A DNA stretch of 64,000 nucleotides from Hyalella azteca (lineage: Eukaryota > Arthropoda > Malacostraca > Amphipoda > Hyalellidae). Under the pieces are notes generated by a model. It did no database searches. It worked only from the letters and a program-made list of their open reading frames with translations, and was not told the DNA's origin. The stretch lies in assembly GCF_000764305.2 (NCBI RefSeq), contig NW_025930528.1, positions 1 through 64,000 on the forward strand, in the 5' to 3' direction. Of the stretch, positions 22,431-37,139 are shown piece after piece. A program made the position numbers and the translations under genes. Every line of letters starts with the position of its first letter. Position 1 is the first letter of the stretch.

Positions 22431-22745
22431 AATAAAGAGCTCAAAAGGAGCTGATTCTCAAGTAATGATAAAGCGGTTCAAGATGTACATGTTCCCAAGT
22501 ATGAATAAAACGGTTCAAGAGGTACATGTTCCCAATTATGAATAAAACGGTTCAAGAGGTACATGTTCCCAATTATGAATAAAACGGTTCAAGAGGTACA
22601 TGTTCCCAAGTATGAATAAAGCGGTTCAAGAGGTACATGTTCCCAAGTATGAAAAAATGGTTCAAGAGGTACGTACATGTTCCCAAGTATGAATGAAACG
22701 GTTCAAGAGGTACATGTTCCCAAGTAAGAATAAAGAGATTCGATT
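22431..22745 (+). promoter_or_regulatory. GluCl 3' UTR with serial AATAAA poly(A) hexamers
   Basis: An AATAAA stands at 22431. From about 22465 a 37-bp unit (ggttcaagaggtacatgttc ccaagtatgaataaaac) repeats about seven times, and most units carry AATAAA. Several poly(A) signals are thus in series just after the stop. Confidence 0.65.
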
Positions 22746-23090
22746 GGTGCATGTTCCGAAGTGGCATGGCTGGAGCTGATTTAGAAGCTAGAATAAAGGT
22801 CTTCAATGATGCAGAGTAAAAAGCAGTAAAAAAAAGGGCTCGGGTGAAGCTTATTCTCAGGGTTAATTGGAAGGTGTGGTATGGCGGAATTTTAGTCTAG
22901 AAAAATTCAGCAAAAAAACTTCTAAAAATTTTGATAAACTAAAAAATTTCTAACTCTCGACGAGAAGAAAATTTCAAGACCAGAACGGTAAGGATTCGGA
23001 AGGTAGAAGATTCTTAAGCGCGAATTAAATGTGATGCTGAGGCACAAGCGATTGCCCGAACTCATATGGAGTTGTGCTATGAAGCGATCT

Positions 23091-23260
23091 CCGATTTGTC
23101 GAATCGATTGCTACGAACCGACCTCCGGGTTCACACGAACTGGTAACATTTGTGTAACGAACAGATATCCGATTGGTCGAACCGATTGCTACGAACCGAC
23201 CTCCGAGCTCACACGGACTGGTAACATTTGTGTAACGAACAGATGTCCGATTCGCCAGAA
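23091..23260. repeat. 78-bp tandem repeat
   Basis: Two full copies and the start of a third (ccgatttgtcgaatcgattg and later units). The unit is divisible by three, which leaves both strands open; no protein is recognised. Confidence 0.85.
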
Positions 23261-25311
23261 CTTCGAACGACGACTTGTGCAAGCGGAGTTGATTAAACGA
23301 AATTTGGGCGCATTTTGAGTTTGAGGTGTGAGAGACTCGAACTTGCGATTCTTTACTTTACTAGTGAATATTATATTGCTAGTGTTACTGTATCAGCTTT
23401 TTCTTGTTAGCATCTTACCCACAGGACATGTAACGTTGAATTCACGTTCATTAATCGTTGTTTGAGTGAAAACAGCTCGCAATTAACGTGGCTATGCAAC
23501 CGGCGGAGTTACAAGGAAGGTTGTTGTTGTATAACTGCTCAGATCGAATCTTAACCTCTGTTGTGGTGTGCTCACTGATAGCTTGAGTTAAAAAAATGTG
23601 CTTTAGAGATGTTGTTATTATTACGTGAAAGTTTTAGTGAGTTGTAAACTTTATGCTTTGTGTCTAAATATCAGAGAAGTAGAGTATTATATAAATATAA
23701 GATTATTACAGGGAATGAGTTGCGCACTTTCTTGAAAGAAAAATAACTTATAAATCAAGATAAATACGTTTCATAACTATTATAAATTTGTTTCATTTTT
23801 AACGACGATAAATCCCGAAAAATAAATTTCATAACTAGCAGAAATTTATTCCGAAATTTAACCAAGATAATTAGGATTTCTTATTTGATCTTTTACGACG
23901 TACTACACATTATCAAAACTTTTTCGAGTATAAAACACTCAAGCTAAAAAATAGCCTTGTATATTCAATCACAAGGCATCTTAATCTTCTAAGTTAAGAT
24001 CAGCCGCCGTCGTGCACTGATAAAAATAACGGTGAAATAAACGGTCCGTCCGACGGAATGATGTTGAAATAACTCTTCAGTTGTTCAAAATAGTGACGAG
24101 TTGTTCATCCGGCTTTTAAATGGCGAGCTGCCACATCAAATTAAACCGATTAAGAGATTATGGTTTGGGTCTTATGTATTGACCAAATAACGGCAACAAA
24201 CTTTAATGTCACGACGTGGCTGGCAACTGAAACGTCGGTCAGACCGTTTTTCCTAACAGTGACATAACAGGGCCAGTGGGTGGCGGCAGAATTGGTATAA
24301 ACGTCGAATCCTCCATGACGGCTCCAAAAATATTTTTGAGACTACAGGCTCAGAATTAATTGAATTTAGTGGAACCCGCCATGATCATGGCTGGTTCATA
24401 AGTTCATAACACGAGTTTGAACATAAAAATGTTCAAATTCGACAATAGTCAATACTAAACATTTTTTGATGAGCATATGCTATTAGAAAATTAAATTATT
24501 GTTCCGCATTTCATACATGATAGAAGCCTATCAGGTGTGCATGCCTCTTGCGTAATGAATTAATCGGAATGAGAAATTGTGAACGATGCAAACTTGATAA
24601 AAACCTCGATCTCACAATAATGTTCAAAATTAAGCGCGGTTAATAGTTGGTCAGCAGATGACCGGCAGGGGTTATCTTACCTATAACAATTATAAATACT
24701 TAATTGAAAATTGATTAGTAACTGGTGTGGTTCCTCAATTAAGAGAACCGTTAATAGACGAAAATTTCTTACGAAAAAAATCTGTTAATAAAGCCGCAAC
24801 AATATTACGATGTGACGTCATCGTACACTTGATTTTCTTCCCGGTGAATGAAAGCGTTTCGTTGCGAATGAGAGAAATTTTTCGAATTTGTTAAATGATC
24901 CCCAATAAAATAATTCATGTCATACAGGTGAAGAATAATCTGTTTTCTAGACTCTCACTGTAGCACCTTGTAGCAAATTTATTACTCTTATGTCTAATTA
25001 TTTATTAGTCGAGGTGAAGCAACACAATCCCCGCGTATGCATTGATTCATTTTAACAAATTCTGCGAATTCATACATGGCCTTAACCTTATTATGAACCG
25101 CCATCAATTTAAACAATATATCAGTAAAAAATATAAAAGTATACGGACAAACAAACAATTGAATATTCTCCACAAAAATTACATTGTATTCAACCAAAAA
25201 ATTTGATGCTATAACACCAATCAATTGAATAATAGGTCAGCAAAAAGTTGAATAGCGTACCACCTAAAACATGAAAAATGCACAAACAACAAAGAAAAAA
25301 TATAGCTTATT

Positions 25312-25440
25312 GATTGAGGGTATTATTGTACCCATTTACCCAGCTAAATGATTGAGGATATTCAGTCATCCAGCTAAATGATTGAGGATATTCAGTCACT
25401 CAGTTAATTGATCGAGGGTATTCCCTTATCCAGTTAATTT
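25312..25440. repeat. Short repeat (gattgaggatattcagtcat)
   Basis: Three to four imperfect copies of about 35 bp. Confidence 0.7.
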
Positions 25441-25959
25441 ACTTTACAGAGAAATACATTGCTTGTAGGAATTGTCGTTTGATATTTGCTGACTGTTGAT
25501 TGTGCGCTAGTTGTGCTCTAAATATATTATCCATATAATTAGCTATGTTAAATAGAATATATATGAATAAATTTTATGTGCTAATATCTTAATTTAGGAG
25601 TTTATTTAAAAAGAATAACTTGAGACTTCTATCGATGTTTTTATTAATTCGTATTGAAGACGTTCAGTCTCTGCCGAGATTGAATAGCTGTCGTTACCAG
25701 TTGGTCATTTTAAATTAATGAAATGTTTTAAATTATTGGATTATTTATTCTGTGTAGCAATGTATAAAGACAATTTCTTCGGGTGATTCGTGTCACGAAA
25801 ATTACATCGTACGTATTGAGCACGTGGTCGAAATATTAGTTTTTACAATTATTTCACCGACGCGCAATTCATTTCACTTTCCAACTATCATTTTCCGAAT
25901 TACATTATTAGGTTTTAAGCAAGTTTGACGGCAGCCAATAAGTGGAAGAAACAAAATAT

Positions 25960-26150
25960 TCATGTTAACTAGTACATGGACATGTGTGAACCTGAGCACA
26001 CGTGTTCTTCCTAACATGTTCATGTTAACAATGACATGGGACATGAACATGTACCTATGCACACGTGTTCTTGTTGACATGTTCATCTTGACAAGAACAT
26101 TGGCGTGAGAACCTATGCACATGAAGCTCCCGTTAACATGCACATATTAT
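25960..26150. repeat. Imperfect repeat (cacacgtgttctt, acatgttcatgttaaca)
   Basis: About three copies of a ~62-bp unit with several nested palindromes such as acatgt and cacgtg. Confidence 0.65.
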
Positions 26151-29100
26151 TGAGAACTAGAACCTGAGAACATGTAGGATGTTGTTCAGTGCTCCTCGAT
26201 ATTGTGCGTCGTGGCGTTATTGTATCGTCCCTACATTACTAAAACCATTATTTGGTTATTTATTACTTAATTAATCTGTACATTAATTAATAAATTAGAT
26301 TTTTGCAACCGTGATTTCGTTTTGAAGTAAATATGGTTGTAATAATCAAATTTCAAATTAATAAATTTGAAATAAACTAAAATAAAATTTTAGGATTTCG
26401 AATTAAAAAATTTGAAATATCTCCATTTGAATTCTTGAAACAAATTGCACACCAAAATTTTATTAGAATACAAAAAATTTTGTATTGTGTAATTAACACA
26501 ATTAGTTGACATTAAATACATGCATGATTAATTGATCGAAAAATTCAGTTGAATTCGAACTGGAAATAATTTATGCATTTACGCCAACTCGTCGCCTAGT
26601 TAATTGTTTGTGGTATTTCCAATGAATGCATTTATCGATTATTCATTATTTATTAACTAATATATGTATAGATGTTTTCTTTCAAGGCTTAAGAGGCGTC
26701 TCAAAATATTGAATAAATGAATGAACAACTATTGATTGTCATGCCGCCCCTAATCACATTCAATTAACTTTTCAGCTTCTTAATCATGCTGATTTCGTTC
26801 GCTCTCAAATTAAAGATATAATGTATCTCGTACTCTAATAAGTTCAACTTTCTCAAGTCACTTCTTCAGAAGATGTTCATCGTATGACTTTAGTTTTAAT
26901 TTCTGAGTGAAGAAATATAAAATATTTTCACTATTCATCATTGTCTAATATTCAGCATGTCAAGTGCATGGTAATGATGCTATCAACTCTATCTATTGTT
27001 GTGCGAAAATTCCATAGTACTGCTTTAGTTAATCTAATTTTGAAAGCTTCTTATGATGAAAATATTTCCTCACTGTATACCTTTATTTTAGTTTGTTACT
27101 AGCAACGCAGTAGAACAAATTTGTAAATAACAATCATAGGTTTTCATCATTGGGTTATATTTGAAGGTAATACTTATAGGTCTTCATCATTGGGTTACTT
27201 GAGTGTAATAATTGAAAGTCTTCATTATTGGACAATCGAAAAGTTTTTTTGCCTAATCTGACCGAAGCCAGATACTCGAAACATACATAATTAATTAAGT
27301 CCATAATTGTAATGATTTCTTAATGATTCTCAAGCAAATGTTCCGCAAATCAGGATATTATTTAAGCATCTCAAAACTGTTCGCTTTGTAGAATTTCCGC
27401 TCGGCCAAGCTCATCATAGAATATATATAAATATATGGAATGAATCAATTACTTTGCTTATTTAACCTTCATATACCTAAGTAAATTCGTTTTGTCTTCT
27501 GCATTTTCAGAGCAAATTCGCAAAAATCCCTAAGTTGAGTAATTACAAGCCATCAAAAAAATCATTTCTTTCACCCTACCCATGATTAGCATTGCAATAA
27601 GAGCATTTAAAAAAGATATCGAGAGAAGAATGGAGGTGAATAAATGATTTTTAAACTATACTGAAATTTGATAATTCTGAGAAAATCGTGGATTAACTCA
27701 TGGATAAATTAGGTATGAAGGTATCTAAATTGTTAATTATATTCATGGATTAACTTGTGGCCATACGACCTGCTTCAGAGGCGATGAAGGCAGGCAGTCG
27801 CAGAGGATGCCGAGGGAAAACTGCGGCCTTCCATGGCAGGATGACACGACGCCGCAGTTCAGATTCCTTGCAAAAATGTCCTATTAAAAACTATTTCGAA
27901 TTCCAAAAGTATTTGCTATTTAATTTCTGGCACCTCGAAAGTTTTATCTGCATGAATTTGAAATTTGCTGAAGAGGAAAATAAAATTTAAGAGATCCGAG
28001 TGCCTGGTCCATGTTGAAGGGTCCATGAACTTTTAGCCAAGAATTTCATGTCCGCTTACAAGTTATGTAGAAGCCTTCAGTAATAAAACTTCTACTTAAC
28101 TCAAAGTACAGTCTTTTATTATGGCGGAGCCAGCTATAACCGGATGCACTTGGCAACTTAAATTAAAAATTTTTTTTTAATAATTTATTTCATGGAAATT
28201 TTTCCTCGTAACGTATCTTGCTCACGAGCGAAGGGGATGACAAACTTTAGAAAAATTCCAACTCTAATGAAAGAAAACTCATTTCCGGACGAGAATATCA
28301 CTTCCCGGAAGAGCAAGTCCATTTAACAATTTCCTTAGGGACTTTTCAAGTCTCTTCCTCTAAGGTCGGCAAGGTTCGCCGCTTTCCAACGTCTCACAAT
28401 TTCTGGCACGACTCGATTTCCGGCGCCGCAGTTCCGGACCTACGAGAAGATCTCATTTTTGCTCGAAGAAACAGACTGACGGCGGAGGAAGTCAGGGAAG
28501 CGGAAATTGTCCTCGGGAAGTATTTACGCAATTTTATGATGTAATATAATTAATCTTTGCGAGTGAGCTATTTATTATTCTTCTTTTACAGGCGAATAAA
28601 AAGTTTTTGATTAGGCTTATTTCATCAGGGCTTCAATAATCCTATACTCGAAACTTGAAGTTAAAAACAAGAGAAGTTCCCAATAGTCTAGCTTCAAATT
28701 TCTCCTAAGTTTAATTTAACAGGAACAATTAATGCTTTGAAAGAAGACTGGAAGACTCTTATATATTCAGAGCGATTGCCTCTGACATATTTCGGCACGT
28801 CTTGTTCTCGCATGAACTACAAAATTGTCGTAGTACTTCTGTTCTTATATTAGGTGTATTTTAGGATGAAATAATAGTGGATAAAAGGATGCTGCTTCTG
28901 CCTGGATAAAATTGTTAGTTTAAAATACGAAGCATGAACAAATTCATCAGCAAATTTTTAACTCGATTTATTCAAGAAATTTATTCAGAAAACTTAATCC
29001 GAAAAATCTTACTGAACTCTTCAAATTAGTGCATTTCAATCATTTATAAATCATGTAGACAGTCAAAATAAACTATTGAATAGCACTATCCATGCGCATT

Positions 29101-29909
29101 GATTATATATTGATAAGTAATAGTTTAATATCTAACTCTCGCGAGGACAACGCGTAGCTTTAAATGAACGATTTGTCAAGCCTGAGCTGGTCTGCAATTG
29201 TGTCGACAGCGAAGCCATTAATCATTTTGTCTATAGCAGACTACTACTTATACGCAGATATACTTACTTGGTTAAGATACGGCGCAGCACCGACGAAGGT
29301 ATTAGCGCCCATACGCAGATATTATCGAGTTATTAATTTAGAGACCGTGTAACCGTGGACACTCAGAACCACGGCCACACGGTTTGACAAAGGACCTTTT
29401 GACACTCGAATTTCCTTTAGTATTACGAAAAATGTTGTAAGTCTTTGCACTGAAGGCGCATAAGCCATTTTCGAATGGACAAGCTTTGAAAAACTATCTA
29501 CACTTTCTTAATGGCAGAAATATGTGCTAGTAAATACTCGATGTTTATAATGGAATTTCGAAAGAAAATCTTGTCATTCGTTGTCATTGTATGACTAATG
29601 AAAACCTAGCGGAAATCTCTAATCTCATTCCCACTGAACTTACATTATTAAATCGGATTCATTCATTATCAGGTTCTTTTTTCTTTGTAACCTGTTCAGT
29701 TTATTTATTCATTATCTTTTCCTTCGCAACTTTTTTCATTCTATATTATTTCGTTTATCTTCATTTTCATTTTAATTAATATTCATTGCAATATTGATTT
29801 TTTTATCTTATACAAATTCAACGCAAAGAAATCGATCACATTCTGCAGCGTGGGAAGCTCGGCTTCTCGACCTCGGCTAATGGGAAAACATCGCGGCGGC
29901 AGAGGCCGT

Positions 29910-30030
29910 AGCCTGACTGTAGCCCGGCCTTGGCACGGCCGTAAATCAGCCGCGGCACGGCCGTAAATCAGCAGCGGCCCGGCTGTGTATCAGCCGCGGC
30001 CCGGCTGTGAATCAGCCGTATCGGCAATCC
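29910..30030. repeat. GC-rich ~22-bp repeat
   Basis: About five copies of cggcacggccgtaaatcagc in an otherwise AT-rich region. No coding match. Confidence 0.8.
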
Positions 30031-30925
30031 ATATACGCGAACTAGAGCCATAAATCAGTGCCACTCGGCACTCAGTGCCACGAGAACAACCAGCCGATGG
30101 TGGCACCTCAAGCAGCTGCGCCGAGAAGCAACACACAGGAGCTCATTACCTGATGGGCTTTGTTGTGCCCCTTGTGATGGAGGCTTCGAGGCTCCAGGGT
30201 AAACTGAGTAGTTGTAAAATACTTGTTTAAAGTGCGTATGTAACAGGAATAGTTTGATAAAGTACTTATTAGAAGAGTTGACGTAACGCAAGATGCTACT
30301 TGAAGAACTTGTTGAAATAATATGATGATATAGATAATATGATGATATAGATAAAATATATGATGATATGGATAAAATTAAAATGAATATATGTATGGAT
30401 ACTATATAGTCGGATATTCATTTAGATATATGCGTGGTTTAGAGTAAATTGACGCACGGTGTGTAAATTGTGTTTCTGTAGCTTCAATATTAGTTTTCCT
30501 AATAAGCTCCCTCCGCAGAGTGCTCTGTTTATATAGGAAATTAGCCTGAGTATTTCCAGACTATCAAGAGCCTTTCTTTACTGTCGCTCATAAAAAAACA
30601 ATTAAGTCTCCCTTAATGAAACTCTGCGGACGAATTAGAGGCCAATATTTTTCTCCGCGAACGAATCTCCACACAATCTTCACATCCAATAGCCGCGGCG
30701 ATGCCGAAACATTCTGCACTGTACGAGATGCAAACATTACGATAAAAAAATGTTTATGTCAAATTGTGCTGAAGCATTATATCAATCAATCAGCATTAAA
30801 TCAATCAAAATTGTCTTTTTTAATCACATAAGGAAAGAGTTGAAAATGGGTTACAGAATGCTGACAGTTGATTCTCTGCAAATTTTTGCGCAGTGTTACA
30901 GAATATCTATTGCTTACTTTATTTT

Positions 30926-31105
30926 TAGCACTCTGCTCATGCACAGCACTCTGCTCATATACAGCACTCTGCTCATGCACAGCACTCTGCTCATGCACAG
31001 CACACTCTGCTCATCCACAGCACTCTGCTCATGCACAGCACTCTGCTCATACACAGCACTCTGCTCATGCTCAGCACTCTGCTCATGCACAGCACTCTGC
31101 TCATT
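30926..31105. repeat. 18-bp array (cactctgctcatgcacag)
   Basis: About ten copies; explains overlapping frames in several phases on both strands. Confidence 0.9.
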
Positions 31106-32304
31106 TTTGTTCAGCGCCACAAAAAAAGCTTCCAGCGATCGCCTGCCGGCGCATGAATGCAGCAGTTTCATGCGCTGGTGAATGTGAATGTGAAGAAAGC
31201 CGATGAATTCGGCAGTTCCTGAGCGGGAATGAGAGCCTAGAATGGCCCGGGAGGTTTGCTACACACAGAGTAATAAGTGGGACTTTGACCAAGGAACTAT
31301 GCATTTTTTGTCTTACTGCGGGTCGTCCTGACACACTTTGGCAGTATCATTGCGTATCACAAAAGAGGGTAACATCGCTCTTTGCTTGTGCTTTGGGTAA
31401 AAAGTGTTTCATTATTTATTATGTCATACTTATTATATTATTTTATTATTAAAAAGTGAGAAGTGTTTCATTATTTGAACAATACGACCCATGAATTCTT
31501 CCCAGTATAAGCGCTATGTATTGTAACGAGATATTGGATCCATGCGATGGAACAGTGTATTGCCTGGTGATTCGTAGAGCTCGGCAATGGTCGTCGCAAT
31601 CGTTCTAGCACGATTGCCGGGATTGCCACGATTGCGGGTCTCGGATTGCAGGGAAATCAGGGATTGGCAGCGAGGAATTGGCACCTGTGGATATAAATGG
31701 GGAGGAGAGAGGATTGGCTTGATTGGATGGACGAATAGAGAGGCAATATATTTTGAGAGGAACTTAGCTTTCAAAATAATAGATACAAAATTATGAATGA
31801 TGCCATGGAAGCAATGCACATACAACTGATAACCTAGAGGGGAAATTTCTAATATCTTCAGAACATTAGATGCTAACTGTATACAAAATCTCGACACTAT
31901 ATAAGGATAAAGCGTGGATAAAAAAAAATCTTCAGTAACAATTGGGGGTTTTTTACTCTGCGCAGTATACGGAGCATCATGTAAAATAGCAGTCTATGTA
32001 CATTTTTATACTATGTTCCTTTAAATGAATTTAATGATTGTTTGAGAAGATTGAAATATTCATTCAGAAGACATAATTAAAATGAATAGTTGCTAGTCAA
32101 GATACTCGATTATAGGTAAATTAATTATTAAAGAATATAATAAATGAAAAAAAATAAGAAGAGGTAGAACTGAATAACAGATGTAAAAAATTACCATGAA
32201 AATAATTTATTATTAAAGATGTTCGAATAGAATATATGGGAATTAATGAGCAAACTTCAGATCTTTACGAGATAATTCAAGATAAGTCAAATGAATCGCC
32301 TAAT

Positions 32305-32690
32305 TGAAGTATCACTCACAATTGTCACTCTGCTGCCTCTCATCCTCCCACTCATAATTGTCACTCTGCTGCCCTCTCATCCTCCCACTCATAATTGCCA
32401 CTCTGCTGCACTCTCACCAACCCACTCATAATTGCCACTCTGCTGCCCTCTCACCAACCCACTCATAATTGCCACTCTGCTGCCCTCTCACCAACCCACT
32501 CATAATTGCCACTCTGCTGCACTCTCACCAACCCACTCATAATTGCCACTCTGCTGCACTCTCACCAACCCACTCATAATTGCCACTCTGCTGCCCTCTC
32601 ACCAACCCACTCATAATTGCCACTCTGCTGCTCTCTCAACCGCCCACTCACAATTGCCACTCTGCTGCCTCGCATCCTCCCACTCATGTT
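32305..32690. repeat. 37-bp array (ataattgccactctgctgcc)
   Basis: About ten copies with c/a variants. Confidence 0.9.
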
Positions 32691-33748
32691 TCTGTGTTGC
32701 TTGTTGTATGAATAATCTCGCCTGAATGCATTCAACTCACACAATTTGAAATTATTTTTCAAATATAATAACTTCTATCAATGAATAATGAAAAAAAAAA
32801 TATTATTGGCTATATACGTGAAGTCGAATGGGAGAATGGAATCATTGATATTGTAGAATCGGCGACAGGCCTCTGGCCTAATAAACGCTGAAACCGCTAT
32901 TATTATTATATATTATTATAGTAATGTTATTGCTATAATTTTTATTATTCGAAGAAACAATCGTGAGGGCTGGCATCAGAGGACAGGTTACATATTGGGC
33001 GAATTGAGAAAAGTTTAAAAGTAGGCTGTAAGTGTAAGTCAGATGATTGGAAAATGAATATCAAACAATTTTTAGCCGTATAAAATAGTTAACATGGATG
33101 ATCTCAATTGATGTTAGTTACATAAAGCGATTATTGTTGTCGTGCCAAGGCAGGAATGATAAACTAAAGCTGCCAATTAATGAGACGCCATTTTAGCAAG
33201 TTTATAAATGGCCTCGTTTGAAATACAGCATAGCATAATATGCATGATGAGTGCATCTATGCAGAATGTTGTGACCATTGTTATGCTGACAAAGCACATG
33301 TGTTGCGCTGCACAGTTGCAGTATAGATACTGTATATGCTAAGTAGGTCTCACAAATTTCAGGTGCGTAGAAGGTTAGAAAACCAGAAATCATTCAATTT
33401 CAGGTTGAAATATCAAGAACCCATGAACATTTTACCATGAATTCATACATATTTTATATTTTGACGCCCAAGTAATCCTTACGTGTTTGTTACTACAATA
33501 TGGCCACAGATGAATAATAGATATTTTGTTTCGATAGCTGTTGTTAAAATTAAAGCAGTTGTTCAATAGCTGTCCAGAACGCAAGTTCGCTAATTATATC
33601 ATAATGGCTATGTCGAGTTCAATTCACCCGAAAAAAGATTTAATTATCATTTTGTGCGTCCAACTCAGTAATTTTTTTGTGTGTATTATTCAATTATTGC
33701 GTTTAATCTTCACTGATGAGGTTTACTGTTGCCTGGTGGCAGTTGTTT

Positions 33749-33958
33749 ACGATGGCGAGATGGCAACCGATGGCAAGATGGCAACCGATGGCAAGATGGC
33801 AACCGATGGCGAGATGGCAACCGATGGCAAGATGGCAACCGATGGCAAGATGGCAACCGATGGCGAGATGGCAACCGATGGCGAGATGGCAACCGATGGC
33901 GAGATGGCAACCGATGGCAAGATGGCAACCGATGGCAAGATGGCAACCGATGGCGAGA
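33749..33958. repeat. 18-bp array running into the second gap
   Basis: About 12 copies of gatggcaagatggcaacc. Open in several frames only because the unit is divisible by three. Confidence 0.92.
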
Positions 33959-34708
33959 NNNNNNNNNNNNNNNNNNNNNNNNNNNNNNNNNNNNNNNNNN
34001 NNNNNNNNNNNNNNNNNNNNNNNNNNNNNNNNNNNNNNNNNNNNNNNNNNNNNNNNNNNNNNNNNNNNNNNNNNNNNNNNNNNNNNNNNNNNNNNNNNNN
34101 NNNNNNNNNNNNNNNNNNNNNNNNNNNNNNNNNNNNNNNNNNNNNNNNNNNNNNNNNNNNNNNNNNNNNNNNNNNNNNNNNNNNNNNNNNNNNNNNNNNN
34201 NNNNNNNNNNNNNNNNNNNNNNNNNNNNNNNNNNNNNNNNNNNNNNNNNNNNNNNNNNNNNNNNNNNNNNNNNNNNNNNNNNNNNNNNNNNNNNNNNNNN
34301 NNNNNNNNNNNNNNNNNNNNNNNNNNNNNNNNNNNNNNNNNNNNNNNNNNNNNNNNNNNNNNNNNNNNNNNNNNNNNNNNNNNNNNNNNNNNNNNNNNNN
34401 NNNNNNNNNNNNNNNNNNNNNNNNNNNNNNNNNNNNNNNNNNNNNNNNNNNNNNNNNNNNNNNNNNNNNNNNNNNNNNNNNNNNNNNNNNNNNNNNNNNN
34501 NNNNNNNNNNNNNNNNNNNNNNNNNNNNNNNNNNNNNNNNNNNNNNNNNNNNNNNNNNNNNNNNNNNNNNNNNNNNNNNNNNNNNNNNNNNNNNNNNNNN
34601 NNNNNNNNNNNNNNNNNNNNNNNNNNNNNNNNNNNNNNNNNNNNNNNNNNNNNNNNNNNNNNNNNNNNNNNNNNNNNNNNNNNNNNNNNNNNNNNNNNNN
34701 NNNNNNNN
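33959..34708. other. Assembly gap (750 N)
   Basis: Flanked by two unrelated arrays. Confidence 0.99.
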
Positions 34709-34860
34709 CCCTCACTGCCCTCACTGCCCTCACTGCCCTCACTGCCCTCACTGCCCTCACTGCCCTCACTGCCCTCACTGCCCTCACTGCCCTCACTGCC
34801 CTCACTCCCCTCACTGCCCTCACTGCCCTCACTGCCCTCACTGCCCTCACTGCCCTCACT
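34709..34860. repeat. 9-bp array (ccctcactg)
   Basis: About 17 copies right of the second gap, one variant (ccctcactc). Confidence 0.95.
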
Positions 34861-35473
34861 TGACAACACCCCGTGATTGCAGTGCACCAATACTGGCCAT
34901 AAATTCAAGATGATTAAAATACTTCAAATTTGTTGTTTTAGTGAAATTAAACTTAGAAGATTCGGCGTGAATTTTCCAGCCAATAAAAATCTTAGTATAA
35001 ACTGATTGCGGGTGTGGAAGGAAAATTCTCACTAGTTTCGAAAATGTAATATGCGTAAGATTTCTTTGCTGCTCTTTTTTTTCTCGCCAGTTTCCCCAGT
35101 ACCTCAACATTTATACACAACTTTTATCATAGCTAACAGAGGTTACAGCTTAACATATAAGCAACATTTATCATATTAAGATAATATCATGCTCACCAGC
35201 AAAATGTTTTTCATCTAAAGCAACATTTTCTGCATTACACGAACATTTTCAAGTAATGTGCTACGCGTTGTAAAAGAACGATGACATTGAACATTGAAAC
35301 ATTGAATTATTTTCATTAATTAACTTTTTTGAATGCTCACAATGCGGAGAAATGAAATTCAAAATGAACCTGAATTGGTTTTGAAAATTCTCAAATCATT
35401 AAATTAAAAATTAAATTAAAATAACAGTCTGAGCCTTCACGTGCACCGCGTGCTGTACAGTCTGTGCCTTCAC

Positions 35474-35552
35474 ACACTGCCCTCACTGCCCTCACTGCCC
35501 TCACTGCCCTCACTGCCCTCACTGCCCTCACTGCCCTCACTGCCCTCACTGC
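35474..35552. repeat. 9-bp array (ccctcactg), second locus
   Basis: The same unit as at 34709-34860, about nine copies, separated from it by about 600 bp of unique DNA. Confidence 0.93.
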
Positions 35553-37139
35553 ATCAGCGTCCTGACAAGCACGACCGACAGTCTCAAGATCTAAACTAGA
35601 TTGACGTGATTTGTGATCACTTGGGGCCGTTATTTTCCACGTTCACGGTTCTCGGTGAACTCGATTAAGGGCAACAATTACGGCAACATTTATTTAGAGT
35701 AATAGAAGTATAGTGCAGCCTTGAGTCATGCACGAAACTTAGGGGGAAAGTTAGGTCAACTTAGCCTCCAGCAATTGCAGTGAGTAGCGGCGAGTGACTT
35801 GAGTGCTTGAGCTTCAGGCATAAAAAGTTTACAAAGTTTCTTCCAGACAAATGACGTTGAAACGACTTTAACTATGAGTTTATGTCGTTGAAACAACGTT
35901 TAAAAAACGGCAGATGCTAGTGGATTGCATTTCTTTGACTCTCAGGCTCTGATTGTAAGTTGGATTGTGATTGGCGCATAAAAATGACTTCTTATATTAT
36001 TTACTTTCAGGCTATTTGGCCAAGTTGTGGCCTAAGTATCCCAATTTAATCATGATGCTTATACGTGACACAGTCGGTTGTATAGCGTTGATGGTGGCTC
36101 ATCATCAACACTATTTGATTCATATTTTGTTTTCTTTTCGAAGTCAGTTTTACGGAGCATCTGTAAAAGATGTGCATAATTAATTTCATGTTATCAAATG
36201 CTAGTGAATTATCCTGACTGAAAAGAAAGGTGTAGTCATTTTTCATGATCTAAAATTAAATCCAGCATAAAAAACGGATTATGAAAAAACATTCGGACTC
36301 GAAAATATATGTGAATGATTTACCTCAATAGACTTTATAGAAGGTAACCTGGTAACATAACGAGCAGCTCTCCGGCAGGTAATCCGGTAACGTTACGTTA
36401 CTTTACTTGGCTCGTAACAATGACCATCGTTCCTGAAACTGCGGCGTCAGCGAAAGCTGGGCGGCATTTCAAATATATCCCAGAAACGTGGGAAATTCTC
36501 GAGGATTGTGAGTTGAGTTTCGTGATAGTGACGTCGAGAGATCAGGATATTTTTTCAAGATTCCATCGAAGTTGCTCACAAATCATGATCAGGTTAGTTC
36601 TTTTTTGAAAATATATCGTCTGTTAAGCAAATTAGTTCGAGGTGTACTGCGGAATTTCTCTTTTTTTAAATAAAAATTAAATTAATTCCATTACTGTAAA
36701 AAATAAAACCTTTTATATATCGTACTATCTAGTTCAGAATAAGAACAATTTGTTACAGAAATACTCGTATGTCTACTTTACTGTCTGTCTTGCCTTGCCC
36801 GTCTGTTTTAATTCATTTATCTTCAGTTTAACTGAAGATAAAACTGTGTCTTCAGTTTTATCTTCAGTTTTATCTGCCTGCTTTAATGTCTGCTATGTCT
36901 TATCTGTCGATTGTAATGTCCTTGTTATCTACCCCGCCTCCTTCAATGTACATATTTTCTTGACGGCTTGCCTTGATATGTCTTGTCTATTTGCTTTGAT
37001 GTATGTCTTGTCTGTCTGCTTAATTTCTGTCTATTCTACTTTTCCATTAATTCAGTTAATGACTATCTAATCCATTCTATTGTCCAATTTACAAGAGTTC
37101 GTATTATCTGACATGGCGCCAGCTGCTCCAATGAGACCC

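Larger units (their letters stand above)
22746..33740. other. Intergenic region, left part
   Basis: AT-rich DNA with the arrays listed separately. Short frames (e.g. 29164-29352, 27757-27990, 30616-30831) show no family, splice signals or codon bias that I recognise. A GC-richer patch at 28370-28500 and one at 29840-30060 hold no gene I can support. Confidence 0.6.

Noticed and set aside
33541..34913. Frames of 370-440 codons
   Set aside because: They consist of 750 N plus an 18-bp and a 9-bp array.
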